DNA from: Nitrospirota bacterium
GTDB lineage: Bacteria > Nitrospirota > Thermodesulfovibrionia > Thermodesulfovibrionales > JdFR-86
DNA: 9,365 bases
Direction of reading: 5' to 3'
Assembly: GCA_030667205.1 (NCBI GenBank)
Contig: DAOUWH010000045.1
Location: 1-9,365 of the forward strand
Each line of letters starts with the position of its first letter. Position 1 is the stretch's first letter. The position numbers and the translations under genes are program-made. Positions 1-5,593 of this stretch are shown one piece after another. Under the pieces are notes generated by a model. It saw only the letters and a list, made by a program, of their open reading frames with translations. It did no database searches and was not told the DNA's origin.

Positions 1-22
1 ATAGTTATTTGGGGGGAAGAAA

Positions 23-976
23 ATGGCCGAGGACGCTAAAGAACTCAGGAAGATATGGTCGGGGTTTCAGTCCGCGCGCGTGCTTATCACCGCAAACAAC
101 CTCGGTGTGTTCGACCATCTGAAAAAAGCGCAGGGCCCGGAGTCGGTGGCAGAGGCCGTCGGCTCCGACAAGAGGGCCACTGTACTCCTCCTTGATGCGC
201 TCGCCGCAATCGGGCTTCTTAAAAAACAATCCGGCAAATACAGGAACACGCCCCTGAGCAACCGCTTCCTCGTCAAGGGTGCAGCAGAGTACCAGGGTGA
301 TATCATCCGGCACGTCGACACCCTCTGGCAGAACTGGTCGGCCCTGGACGAGGTCGTCATGGCCGGCCGGCCCGCGGGCCGGGCCTTCGACCACCACGCC
401 TTCATACTGGGCATGCACAACCTCGCAGTGCTCAAGGTAAAGGAGGTCCTCAGGGCGATGAAGCTGAAGGGCGTGAAGAAGGCCCTCGACCTCGGCAGCG
501 GCCCCGGCACCTACGCCCTTGAGATGGCCAAAAAGGGAGTGGCCGTTACTCTGTTCGATACGGTCGAGACCATAAAGATAGCAAAGAAGTTCGCCGCCCA
601 GCACAAGGTCAAGAGCATCAGGTTCGTGGAGGGCGATTTCTTAGCCGACTCCATAGGCGTGGGCTACGACCTTATCTTCATAAGCCAGATATTCCATGCG
701 TACTCCGAGGAAGAAAACATCGCGCTCCTCCGCAAGTGCTACCAGGCCATGAACCCCGGCGGCAGGGTCCTCATCCAGGAGTTCTACATAAACCACGGAA
801 AGACATATCCGCCCCAGAGCGCGCTGTTCTCTATAAACATGCTCGTCAACACCGAGGCCGGCAGGTGCTACTCCCCGAACGAGATGAGAGGCTGGCTTTC
901 GGAGACGGGCTTTGTGAAGGTGACGAAAAAACATCTCGCCGACTCCGTGCTCGTAGAGGGCACAAAGGAGCCGTAG
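23..976 (+). CDS. SAM-dependent O-methyltransferase, family 2 (acetylserotonin/hydroxyneurosporene type)
   Basis: This 317-residue protein has the architecture of family-2 O-methyltransferases, which move a methyl group from S-adenosylmethionine to a hydroxyl on a small, often aromatic substrate. Residues about 10-85 look like the N-terminal winged-helix dimerisation domain. SAM-binding motif I is ALDLGSGPGTYAL (154-166), the acidic residue after strand 2 is D179, and EGDF (203-206) follows. H225 in QIFHAYSEEE sits where the catalytic His of the plant enzymes lies (LHDWSD in those), and IQEFY (251-255) is the usual next strand. The purine-rich GGGGGGAAG just upstream supports the ATG at 23. 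The substrate cannot be read from the sequence. Only 22 bases upstream are visible, so it may belong to an operon beginning outside the window. The family is clear; the reaction is unknown. Confidence 0.85.
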   Translation: MAEDAKELRKIWSGFQSARVLITANNLGVFDHLKKAQGPESVAEAVGSDKRATVLLLDALAAIGLLKKQSGKYRNTPLSNRFLVKGAAEYQGDIIRHVDTLWQNWSALDEVVMAGRPAGRAFDHHAFILGMHNLAVLKVKEVLRAMKLKGVKKALDLGSGPGTYALEMAKKGVAVTLFDTVETIKIAKKFAAQHKVKSIRFVEGDFLADSIGVGYDLIFISQIFHAYSEEENIALLRKCYQAMNPGGRVLIQEFYINHGKTYPPQSALFSINMLVNTEAGRCYSPNEMRGWLSETGFVKVTKKHLADSVLVEGTKEP

Positions 977-993
977 AATTTTATTTAGAAAAT

Positions 994-1037
994 CCCCCTG
1001 TATCCCCCTTTTCCAAAGGGGGATTTGAAGACAGGGG
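994..1037. repeat. Nested palindromic repeat of the CCCCCTTT/AAAGGGGG dispersed type
   Basis: The inner arms ATCCCCCTTT (1002-1011) and AAAGGGGGAT (1015-1024) are perfect inverted repeats around a 3-base loop. The outer arms CCCCTGT (995-1001) and ACAGGGG (1031-1037) also pair, leaving a 6-base TTGAAG bulge on the right side. It fills the gap between the methyltransferase and DUF167 genes. Elements of this look are common intergenic repeats in Deltaproteobacteria, Nitrospirota and some cyanobacteria (my recollection, not searched). Transcribed, it would form a very stable hairpin that could end or stabilise the upstream message, but no good U-tract follows it on the + strand. Confidence 0.75.
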
Positions 1038-1067
1038 TTTCGGAGGGCCTCGCGAGAGTTTTCGACT

Positions 1068-1367
1068 ATGAGTCCCAACCCCGGTAAAAAATCCTTCATG
1101 TCCCGCTTTGGCGGCGCGGTTAAAAAAACCGACAAGGGGACCGTGTCCCTCTCGGTGAGGGTGCAGCCGCGCTCATCGCGCAAAGGCATAGACGGCGTGG
1201 TGGAAGGCTCACTCAGGGTACGGCTCACGGCGCCTCCGGCCGAGGGCGCGGCGAATGCACAGCTGGTGGAGGTTTTGTCGAAGGAATTAGGGGTTAGAAA
1301 ATCCGCGATAAAGATCGTCATGGGCCACGCATCGAGGGACAAGCTCGTGGAGGTCGAGGGGCTGTAA
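1068..1367 (+). CDS. DUF167 / YggU family small protein
   Basis: The 99-residue product matches the DUF167 (YggU) family, a conserved small alpha/beta protein of unknown function. Key family segments are VSLSVRVQPRSSR (about 26-38), LRVRLTAPPAEGAANAQLVE (about 49-68) and an end like IKIVMGHASRDKLVEVEG. The first 20 or so residues are Lys-rich and lie outside the domain. The start at 1068 has only a weak GAGAG nine bases upstream. ATG 1098 is an in-frame alternative with no better site. It is separated from the methyltransferase by the palindromic repeat, so co-transcription is uncertain. The family is confident; its role is not known. Confidence 0.85.
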   Translation: MSPNPGKKSFMSRFGGAVKKTDKGTVSLSVRVQPRSSRKGIDGVVEGSLRVRLTAPPAEGAANAQLVEVLSKELGVRKSAIKIVMGHASRDKLVEVEGL

Positions 1368-1400
1368 GCGATTTTTTTTTAAAATCTTTTGGCAAGACAT

Positions 1401-1431
1401 TTGTGAAATTCGTATTGCGCTTTGCTATAAT
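1401..1431 (+). promoter_or_regulatory. Probable sigma-70 promoter of the MerP-like selenoprotein gene
   Basis: A perfect TATAAT lies at 1426-1431. The best -35 candidate is TTGTGA at 1401-1406, giving a long 19-base spacer. The predicted transcription start near 1438 would leave a leader of about 48 bases before the ATG at 1486. The site is in a short AT-rich island between genes, which supports it. The imperfect -35 and spacer lower confidence. Confidence 0.55.
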
Positions 1432-1485
1432 CCTTTCCGGCGGGTTCTGCCTGTCGGGGAGGTCAAGAATATCATGGGAGGGTTT

Positions 1486-1788
1486 ATGAAAAAAGGCGCA
1501 TTAATAGCTCTGGCCTTTGCGATAGCCCTGCTGCTTGCGGGCTATGCGCTGGCTGCCGAGAGGACCGTCGTCCTGGCACTGCCGGACATGGCCTGAGCGT
1601 CCTCCGAGATGCAGGCGCGGTCTGCGCTTGGCGATATCGAGGGGGTCTCGGAGTACGAGACCGACAGCGGCGAGCTGACGGCCACTGTGACGTATGATGA
1701 CGAGGCCATGAGCCTCGATGAGCTTAAAAAGGCCCTTGAGGATGCCGAATTTTCCGTATCCGGGGCTGTTTTCCCGGAGGGCGGATAA
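1486..1788 (+). CDS. MerP-like periplasmic HMA-domain protein, probable selenoprotein (in-frame TGA read as Sec37)
   Basis: Read through the TGA at 1594-1596, this frame gives 100 residues. Residues 1-23 are a clear signal peptide: MKK, then a long hydrophobic stretch ending ALA. The rest follows a MerP/HMA metal-binding fold: TVVLALPDMA-Sec-ASSEM (27-42), then LGDIEGVSEYE (48-58), LTATVTYDDEAMS (64-76) and LKKALEDAEFSVSG (80-93). In MerP the motif is GMTCAAC; here the first Cys position is the TGA codon and the second is Ser40. A 43-base stem-loop starts 5 bases after the TGA and carries a GGUCU apical loop, as expected for a bacterial SECIS element. GGAG at 1477-1480 precedes ATG 1486; in-frame ATG 1474 is a possible alternative start. 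The product would be exported and could bind soft metals such as Hg, Ag or Cu, or act in redox; that is inference. The main alternative is a nonsense-mutated pseudogene. No merT, merA or merR gene is nearby. Confidence 0.8.
1601..1643 (+). promoter_or_regulatory. Candidate bacterial SECIS element (Sec insertion hairpin)
   Basis: The upper stem pairs 1612-1618 with 1624-1630: seven pairs including one G-U, closing a GGUCU loop at 1619-1623. A lower, interrupted stem pairs 1601-1611 with 1632-1643, including C1601-G1643, C1602-G1642, C1605-G1639, G1606-C1638, A1607-U1637 and G1611-C1632. The loop begins 22 bases after the UGA. The E. coli fdhF element also carries GGUCU in its apical loop, the part contacted by SelB. 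Position and shape fit a bacterial SECIS inside the reading frame. Pairing was done by eye, with no folding energy computed. Confidence 0.75.
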
Positions 1789-1823
1789 GTCTCGGGGAAA
1801 ATTGCATTTTTTGTGCCCTCCTG

Positions 1824-1845
1824 CCCGCCCGGATGAACCGGCGGG
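1824..1845 (+). other. GC-rich hairpin downstream of the selenoprotein gene
   Basis: CCCGCCCGG (1824-1832) pairs with CCGGCGGG (1838-1845) around ATGAA, with one bulged C. It lies 36 bases after the stop codon. It may protect or end the short transcript, but the following bases are A-rich rather than a T-run, so an intrinsic terminator is doubtful. Confidence 0.35.
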
Positions 1846-1856
1846 AATGAAAATGT

Positions 1857-1862
1857 TATAAT
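1857..1862 (+). promoter_or_regulatory. Possible distal -10 box upstream of the synthase-idh operon
   Basis: A perfect TATAAT lies in an AT-rich patch (AATGTTATAATTAATT). The hexamer 17 bases upstream, TGAACC, is only a partial -35 match and overlaps the hairpin loop at 1833-1839. A transcript from here would begin near 1869 and carry a structured leader of about 108 bases. Confidence 0.35.
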
Positions 1863-1868
1863 TAATTC

Positions 1869-1900
1869 GCACTGCCTGGGCTGTCCCCCAGTCCGGGTGC
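1869..1900 (+). other. Potential leader stem-loop before the synthase gene
   Basis: CTGGG (1876-1880) pairs with CCCAG (1887-1891), and flanking GCAC (1869-1872) pairs with GTGC (1897-1900) across an internal loop. It would be the first part of any RNA started from the TATAAT at 1857. I recognise no known riboswitch or T-box motif in it. Confidence 0.25.
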
Positions 1901-1937
1901 CGGAATCGGGGAAGTCCTTTTCCAGTTGATTTTTTGG

Positions 1938-1943
1938 TATAAT
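1938..1943 (+). promoter_or_regulatory. Probable proximal -10 box of the synthase-idh operon
   Basis: A perfect TATAAT sits 33 bases before the ATG at 1977, giving a predicted start near 1950. No good -35 hexamer is seen at 16-18 bases (the sequence there is T/C-rich), so an activator or alternative contacts may be needed. Confidence 0.5.
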
Positions 1944-1976
1944 CTACATTCCCAGGGAGAAAAGAAGGAGTTTGCT

Positions 1977-3209
1977 ATGAACAAGATATATCTGATAGAC
2001 GTTACGAACCGCGACGGGGTGCAGACCTCGCGGATACTCCTGCCCAAGCTCTCCAAGACCATGATAAACATCTATCTGGACGAGATGGGCGTGTACCAGA
2101 GCGAGGTGGGTTTCCCGACCCTCAAGCACGAGATAAACTACATAAACTCCAACCTCAAGCTCATAGAAGAGGGCAGGATAAAGAATATACACCTGGAGGG
2201 CTGGTGCAGGGCCGTGCCCGAGGACGTGGAGCTTGCGTTTAAGAACTGCCCCGACCTCAAGCACCTGAACGTCTCCATCTCGACCTCCGAGATAATGATT
2301 AAGGGCAAGTTCCAGGGGAAAAAGACCTGGGACGACATCCTCAAAAGCGCGGTATCCGCCGTCAGGCGCGCAAAGGAGCTCGGGGCCGAGACCGTCGGAC
2401 TCAACGCCGAGGACGCATCGAGGACCGAGGTCTCCCGCCTTGTTGAGTTCGCCCTTGCCGGAAGGGAGGCGGGCGCCGACAGGCTCCGCTACTGCGACAC
2501 CCTTGGCACGGACGACCCCCTTACGATATACGAGAGGATAAAGGCCATAGCCTCGAAGTCGAAGTTCCCCATAGAGATGCACTGCCACAACGACCTGGGC
2601 ATGGCCGAGGCCGTCTCGGTCTCAGGGGCGCAGGGCGCGGTGGAGTCGGGCGTGGACTGCTACATAAACACCACCATAAACGGCTACGGCGAGCGCTGCG
2701 GAAACTGCGACCTCGTCTCCACCGTACTGGCCCTCAGGTACTCGCACGGCCTGAACAAGAAGCTCAAGCTCGCCGACGGGATAGACCTTACGAAGGCGTG
2801 GAAGCTTGCCAGGTACGCCTCTCATGCATTCGGACTTCCGATACCGATAAACCAGCCGGGCGTGGGCGACAACGCCTTTGCCCACGAATCCGGGATCCAC
2901 GCCGACGGGGCGCTCAAGGACAGGCGCAACTACGAGCTTTACGACCCCGAGGACGTAGGCAGGGGCCACGCCGAGCTCATCCAGACCGGCAGGGTCATCA
3001 CCACCGGTGAGTACGGCGGAATAAAGGGCTTCCGGCATGTCTACGACAAGCTGGGCTTCCATTTCATAAGCGACAAGCAGGCCCGGAAGGTGCTGGACCT
3101 CGTGCAGTTCGCGAACCTCCACACCCAGCATCCCCTCACCGACGACGAACTCCTGTTCATTGCCACGTATCCGGACATCGCGAAGAGGATAATGAGGGTA
3201 AGGGCATAG
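1977..3209 (+). CDS. Homocitrate/isopropylmalate synthase family enzyme, candidate Re-citrate synthase
   Basis: This 410-residue enzyme belongs to the DRE-TIM metallolyase family, which condenses acetyl-CoA with a 2-oxo acid. Visible catalytic and metal sites are TNRDGVQ (10-16, with R12, D13, Q16), HCHND (202-206), NGYGERCGN (235-243) and ESGIHADG (304-311, with H308). It lacks the extra C-terminal LeuA allosteric domain, so it is more NifV/homocitrate-synthase-like than a classical LeuA. AAGGAG at 1965-1970, six bases before the ATG, fixes the start. Its stop overlaps the start of isocitrate dehydrogenase by one base. This family includes homocitrate synthases (NifV, lysine pathway) and the Re-citrate synthases of anaerobes such as Clostridium kluyveri, which are often annotated as homocitrate synthase. 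The tight coupling to idh makes citrate production my favoured inference. Homocitrate synthase remains possible; no nif or lysine genes are visible. Confidence 0.85.
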   Translation: MNKIYLIDVTNRDGVQTSRILLPKLSKTMINIYLDEMGVYQSEVGFPTLKHEINYINSNLKLIEEGRIKNIHLEGWCRAVPEDVELAFKNCPDLKHLNVSISTSEIMIKGKFQGKKTWDDILKSAVSAVRRAKELGAETVGLNAEDASRTEVSRLVEFALAGREAGADRLRYCDTLGTDDPLTIYERIKAIASKSKFPIEMHCHNDLGMAEAVSVSGAQGAVESGVDCYINTTINGYGERCGNCDLVSTVLALRYSHGLNKKLKLADGIDLTKAWKLARYASHAFGLPIPINQPGVGDNAFAHESGIHADGALKDRRNYELYDPEDVGRGHAELIQTGRVITTGEYGGIKGFRHVYDKLGFHFISDKQARKVLDLVQFANLHTQHPLTDDELLFIATYPDIAKRIMRVRA

Positions 3210-4285
3210 TGCACAGGGTCACTTTCATCCCCGGCGACGGCGTTGGCCCGGAGATATCCGAGGCCACAAGGCGCGTGCTGGAGGCCACGGGCGTGGCCTT
3301 TGAGTGGGAGGTGCAGGAGGCCGGAGAGGAAGTCTACCAGAAAGAGGGCGTTCCGCTTCCCGACCGCGTAACGGATTCCATCAAGCGCAACAAGGTCGCC
3401 ATCAAGGGCCCGATAACCACCCCCGTGGGCAAGGGGTTCAGGAGCGTAAACGTCCAGCTCCGCCAGAGCCTCGACCTGTACGCCTGCCTGAGGCCCTGCC
3501 GGAGTTTTACAGGGGCCCAGACCCGCTACGAGGACATCGACCTCGTTATCGTAAGGGAAAACACAGAGGACCTGTACGCCGGAATAGAGTTTCAGAAGGG
3601 CTCCAAGGAGGCCCTGGGGCTTATCGATTATATCGAGAAGGCCTTGGGCCGGAGGATAACGGAGGACTCCGGCATAAGCATAAAGCACATCTCGGTGGCC
3701 GGCACCGAGCGCATCGTGCGCTTTGCCTTCAACTACGCGAGGAAGAACGGGAGGAAGAAGGTCACCTCGGTGCACAAGGCCAACATCATGAAATACTCCG
3801 ACGGCCTCTTCCTCGAGGTCTCGCGCGAGGTGGCAAAGGACTACCCCGACATCGAGTTCGAGGATAGAATTGTGGACAACATGTGCATGCAGCTTGTTCA
3901 GAAGCCCGAGCTCTACGACGTCATGGTGCTCCCGAACCTCTACGGCGACATAGTCTCGGACCTTTGCGCCGGGCTCGTGGGCGGCCTGGGGCTTGCCCCC
4001 GGGGCGAACATCGGCGCCGAGAGCGCGGTCTTTGAGCCCACCCACGGCAGCGCCCCCAAGTACAAGGGCTTGAATAAGATGAACCCTTTTGGTATGATGC
4101 TCTCAGGCGTGATGATGCTCAGATACCTTGACGAGATGGACGCCGCACAGAGGCTCGAAGGAGCCATAGCCTCCGTCATAGAGGAAGGCAAGTGCGTCAC
4201 CTACGATATGAAGCCCGACCGTGACGACCCCACCGCGGCAAGCACCTCGGATGTTGCCGACGCGGTCATAGAGAAGCTAAAATAA
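3209..4285 (+). CDS. Isocitrate dehydrogenase (decarboxylating), short type
   Basis: This 358-residue member of the isocitrate/isopropylmalate dehydrogenase family oxidises and decarboxylates isocitrate to 2-oxoglutarate. FRSVNVQLRQSLDLYACLRP (77-96) carries the Ser79 and Asn81 pair that marks isocitrate rather than isopropylmalate or homoisocitrate specificity, plus R85 and R95. Other sites are VRENTEDLYAG (115-125), K190 in SVHKANIMK, D224, and NLYGDIVSD (243-251, metal aspartates). The length is that of NAD-type enzymes, yet K284-Y285 in APKYKG and Y332 in VTYD resemble the NADP-contacting residues of E. coli Icd. The GTG start forms TAGTG with the upstream stop, and AAGGG lies just before it, so the two genes are translationally coupled. 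Aconitase, needed between them, is not in this window. Confidence 0.9.
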   Translation: MHRVTFIPGDGVGPEISEATRRVLEATGVAFEWEVQEAGEEVYQKEGVPLPDRVTDSIKRNKVAIKGPITTPVGKGFRSVNVQLRQSLDLYACLRPCRSFTGAQTRYEDIDLVIVRENTEDLYAGIEFQKGSKEALGLIDYIEKALGRRITEDSGISIKHISVAGTERIVRFAFNYARKNGRKKVTSVHKANIMKYSDGLFLEVSREVAKDYPDIEFEDRIVDNMCMQLVQKPELYDVMVLPNLYGDIVSDLCAGLVGGLGLAPGANIGAESAVFEPTHGSAPKYKGLNKMNPFGMMLSGVMMLRYLDEMDAAQRLEGAIASVIEEGKCVTYDMKPDRDDPTAASTSDVADAVIEKLK

Positions 4286-4295
4286 GAAATACAGA

Positions 4296-5558
4296 ATGGA
4301 ACCTCCAGGTATAATCAACCTTCTCCTCATTTTCATTTGCCTTGTAGCCATTGCCGTGCTTTCGAGCGCCGAGTCCTCGATCATCGCGGTAAACAAGTTC
4401 AAGCTACGCCACCTCATCGACACCGGCAACAAGAGGGCGCGGGCCCTCCAGAGAATCCTTAACCAGCACGACAAGCTCTTCAGCGCCGTAATCCTCTCGG
4501 GCAACCTCTTCACGGTGCTTGCCACCTCCCTGGGCACTGCCCTTGCGATAAGATACCTGGGCCGCGAGGGAGGCGTTGTGGCGGCCACCATAGTCATGAC
4601 GTTCCTTACGGTGGTCTTCGGGGAGCTTACCCCCAAGACATTCGCCGTCACGCATGCCGAGCGCGTCTCGCTCCTTGTGGCAAAGCCCCTTGAGCTTTTC
4701 ATTAAGCTAATCTCGCCCCTTGTGTGGGTGTTTAATTACTCGGCAAACTCGATACTCAAGCTCTTCGGCGTCAAGGAACGGCCCCCCTCGCCCTTTGTTA
4801 CGGAGGCGGAGATAAAGGCCATGATAGAGATTGGCGAGGAGGAGGGCACCATCGAGGAGGGAGAAAAGAGGATGCTCCACCGCGTCTTCGAGTTCGGCGA
4901 CACCGAGGTCGCAGAGGCCATGGTGCCCCGCACCGAGATAAGCGCCATCGCCGAGGACGCCGCTGTTGAGGACGCCATGAAACTTGTCAGCGAGAAGGGA
5001 TTCTCCCGCTACCCGGTCATAAAGGACAATATAGACAACATAATAGGAGTGCTGTACATCAAGGACATCCTGATGCGCATGGCCGAGGGAGAGGTCAACG
5101 GGCAGGCGGTCGCCAATTTCATGCGCGAGGCATACTACATACCCGAGAACAAGATGGTCTCAGAGCTCCTGGACGACATGCGAAAGAAGAAACTGCATAT
5201 CGCCGTGGTCGTGGACGAGCACGGCGGCACCGCGGGCCTAGTCACGCTGGAGGACATAATGGAGGAGATAGTGGGCGGCCTCCAGGACGAGTTCGAGGAG
5301 ATAAAGGCCGAAAAGGACATCGAGATAGTCGACGAGCGCACCTTCATCGTCTACGGCACGACGGGCCTCGACGAAGTCAACGAGCTGATAGGCACCAAGA
5401 TGGAGAGCGAGGAGTTCCACACCATAGGCGGTTTTGTCTTCGGCATCTTTGGCCGCCTCCCCAAGATAGGAGAGCAGGTCCGCTTTCATAATTTGCGTTT
5501 CCTCATCCTTGAGATGGAGGAGCGCAAGGTCTTGAAGATAAAGATCACAAAGCTGTAG
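4296..5558 (+). CDS. CNNM/CBS-pair/CorC_HlyC-domain membrane protein (TlyC/CorC-like)
   Basis: This 420-residue inner-membrane protein begins with a DUF21/CNNM transmembrane domain. Hydrophobic spans lie near 6-29, 61-85, 93-115 and 124-155, with SSAESSI (23-29) and GELTPKT (109-115) typical of the family. A connecting helix, EAEIKAMIEIGEEEGTIEEG (170-189), and MVPRTEI (209-215) lead into paired CBS domains (about 205-325). The second ends HIAVVVDEHGGTAGLVTLED (301-320). A CorC_HlyC domain occupies about 335-420. Relatives are often called haemolysins, but evidence from the CNNM/CorC family points to Mg2+ (or Co2+) export. It starts 10 bases after the isocitrate dehydrogenase stop and has no strong ribosome-binding site, which suggests coupled translation in the same operon. 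Its ion and physiological link to the upstream enzymes are not shown by sequence. Confidence 0.9.
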   Translation: MEPPGIINLLLIFICLVAIAVLSSAESSIIAVNKFKLRHLIDTGNKRARALQRILNQHDKLFSAVILSGNLFTVLATSLGTALAIRYLGREGGVVAATIVMTFLTVVFGELTPKTFAVTHAERVSLLVAKPLELFIKLISPLVWVFNYSANSILKLFGVKERPPSPFVTEAEIKAMIEIGEEEGTIEEGEKRMLHRVFEFGDTEVAEAMVPRTEISAIAEDAAVEDAMKLVSEKGFSRYPVIKDNIDNIIGVLYIKDILMRMAEGEVNGQAVANFMREAYYIPENKMVSELLDDMRKKKLHIAVVVDEHGGTAGLVTLEDIMEEIVGGLQDEFEEIKAEKDIEIVDERTFIVYGTTGLDEVNELIGTKMESEEFHTIGGFVFGIFGRLPKIGEQVRFHNLRFLILEMEERKVLKIKITKL

Positions 5559-5570
5559 GGGCACTGCCCC
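5558..5570 (+). terminator. Short hairpin between the CBS-domain gene and priA, possible weak terminator
   Basis: GGGGC (5558-5562) and GCCCC (5566-5570) form a perfect 5-base-pair stem with an ACT loop, starting within the TAG stop codon. The following TTCTCCTGTGTT is only partly T-rich. It may reduce read-through into priA, which starts 24 bases later and lacks a clear ribosome-binding site. Confidence 0.35.
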
Positions 5571-5593
5571 TTCTCCTGTGTTAAAATCCTTTA

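Noticed and set aside
641..1342. Long open frame on the - strand across the methyltransferase end, repeat and DUF167 gene
   Set aside because: It runs antisense to two recognised genes and includes the translated palindromic repeat. It has no family resemblance; long antisense frames are common in GC-rich DNA.
1341..1380. Intrinsic terminator formed by the T-run at 1372-1380
   Set aside because: The nearest hairpin (AGCTCG with CGAGGGGCT) is bulged and ends about 9 bases before the T-run, inside the DUF167 coding end. Too weak to call.
1390..1404. Sigma-54 promoter (TGGCAAG-N4-TTGT)
   Set aside because: The -12 element has GT instead of the near-invariant GC. The sigma-70-type TATAAT at 1426 explains the region better.
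1594..1596. TGA as a nonsense mutation making 1486-1788 a pseudogene
   Set aside because: The downstream frame is fully HMA-like with no further stops or frameshifts. The stop is exactly at a metal-ligand Cys position, and a SECIS-shaped hairpin follows. Kept as the alternative reading only.
1609..1788. Separate short gene starting at the in-frame ATG at 1609, after the TGA
   Set aside because: There is no ribosome-binding site, and it would lack both the first beta strand and the signal peptide. The readthrough protein explains the fold better.
1909..1935. Terminator or attenuator from GGAA/TTCC plus the T7 run before the synthase gene
   Set aside because: The stem is only four base pairs and is separated from the T-run by 5 bases. 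It is unlikely to be stable.
3041..4045. 334-codon open frame on the - strand opposite isocitrate dehydrogenase
   Set aside because: The + strand encodes an unmistakable isocitrate dehydrogenase with all active-site residues. The antisense product matches nothing I know and is a composition artefact.
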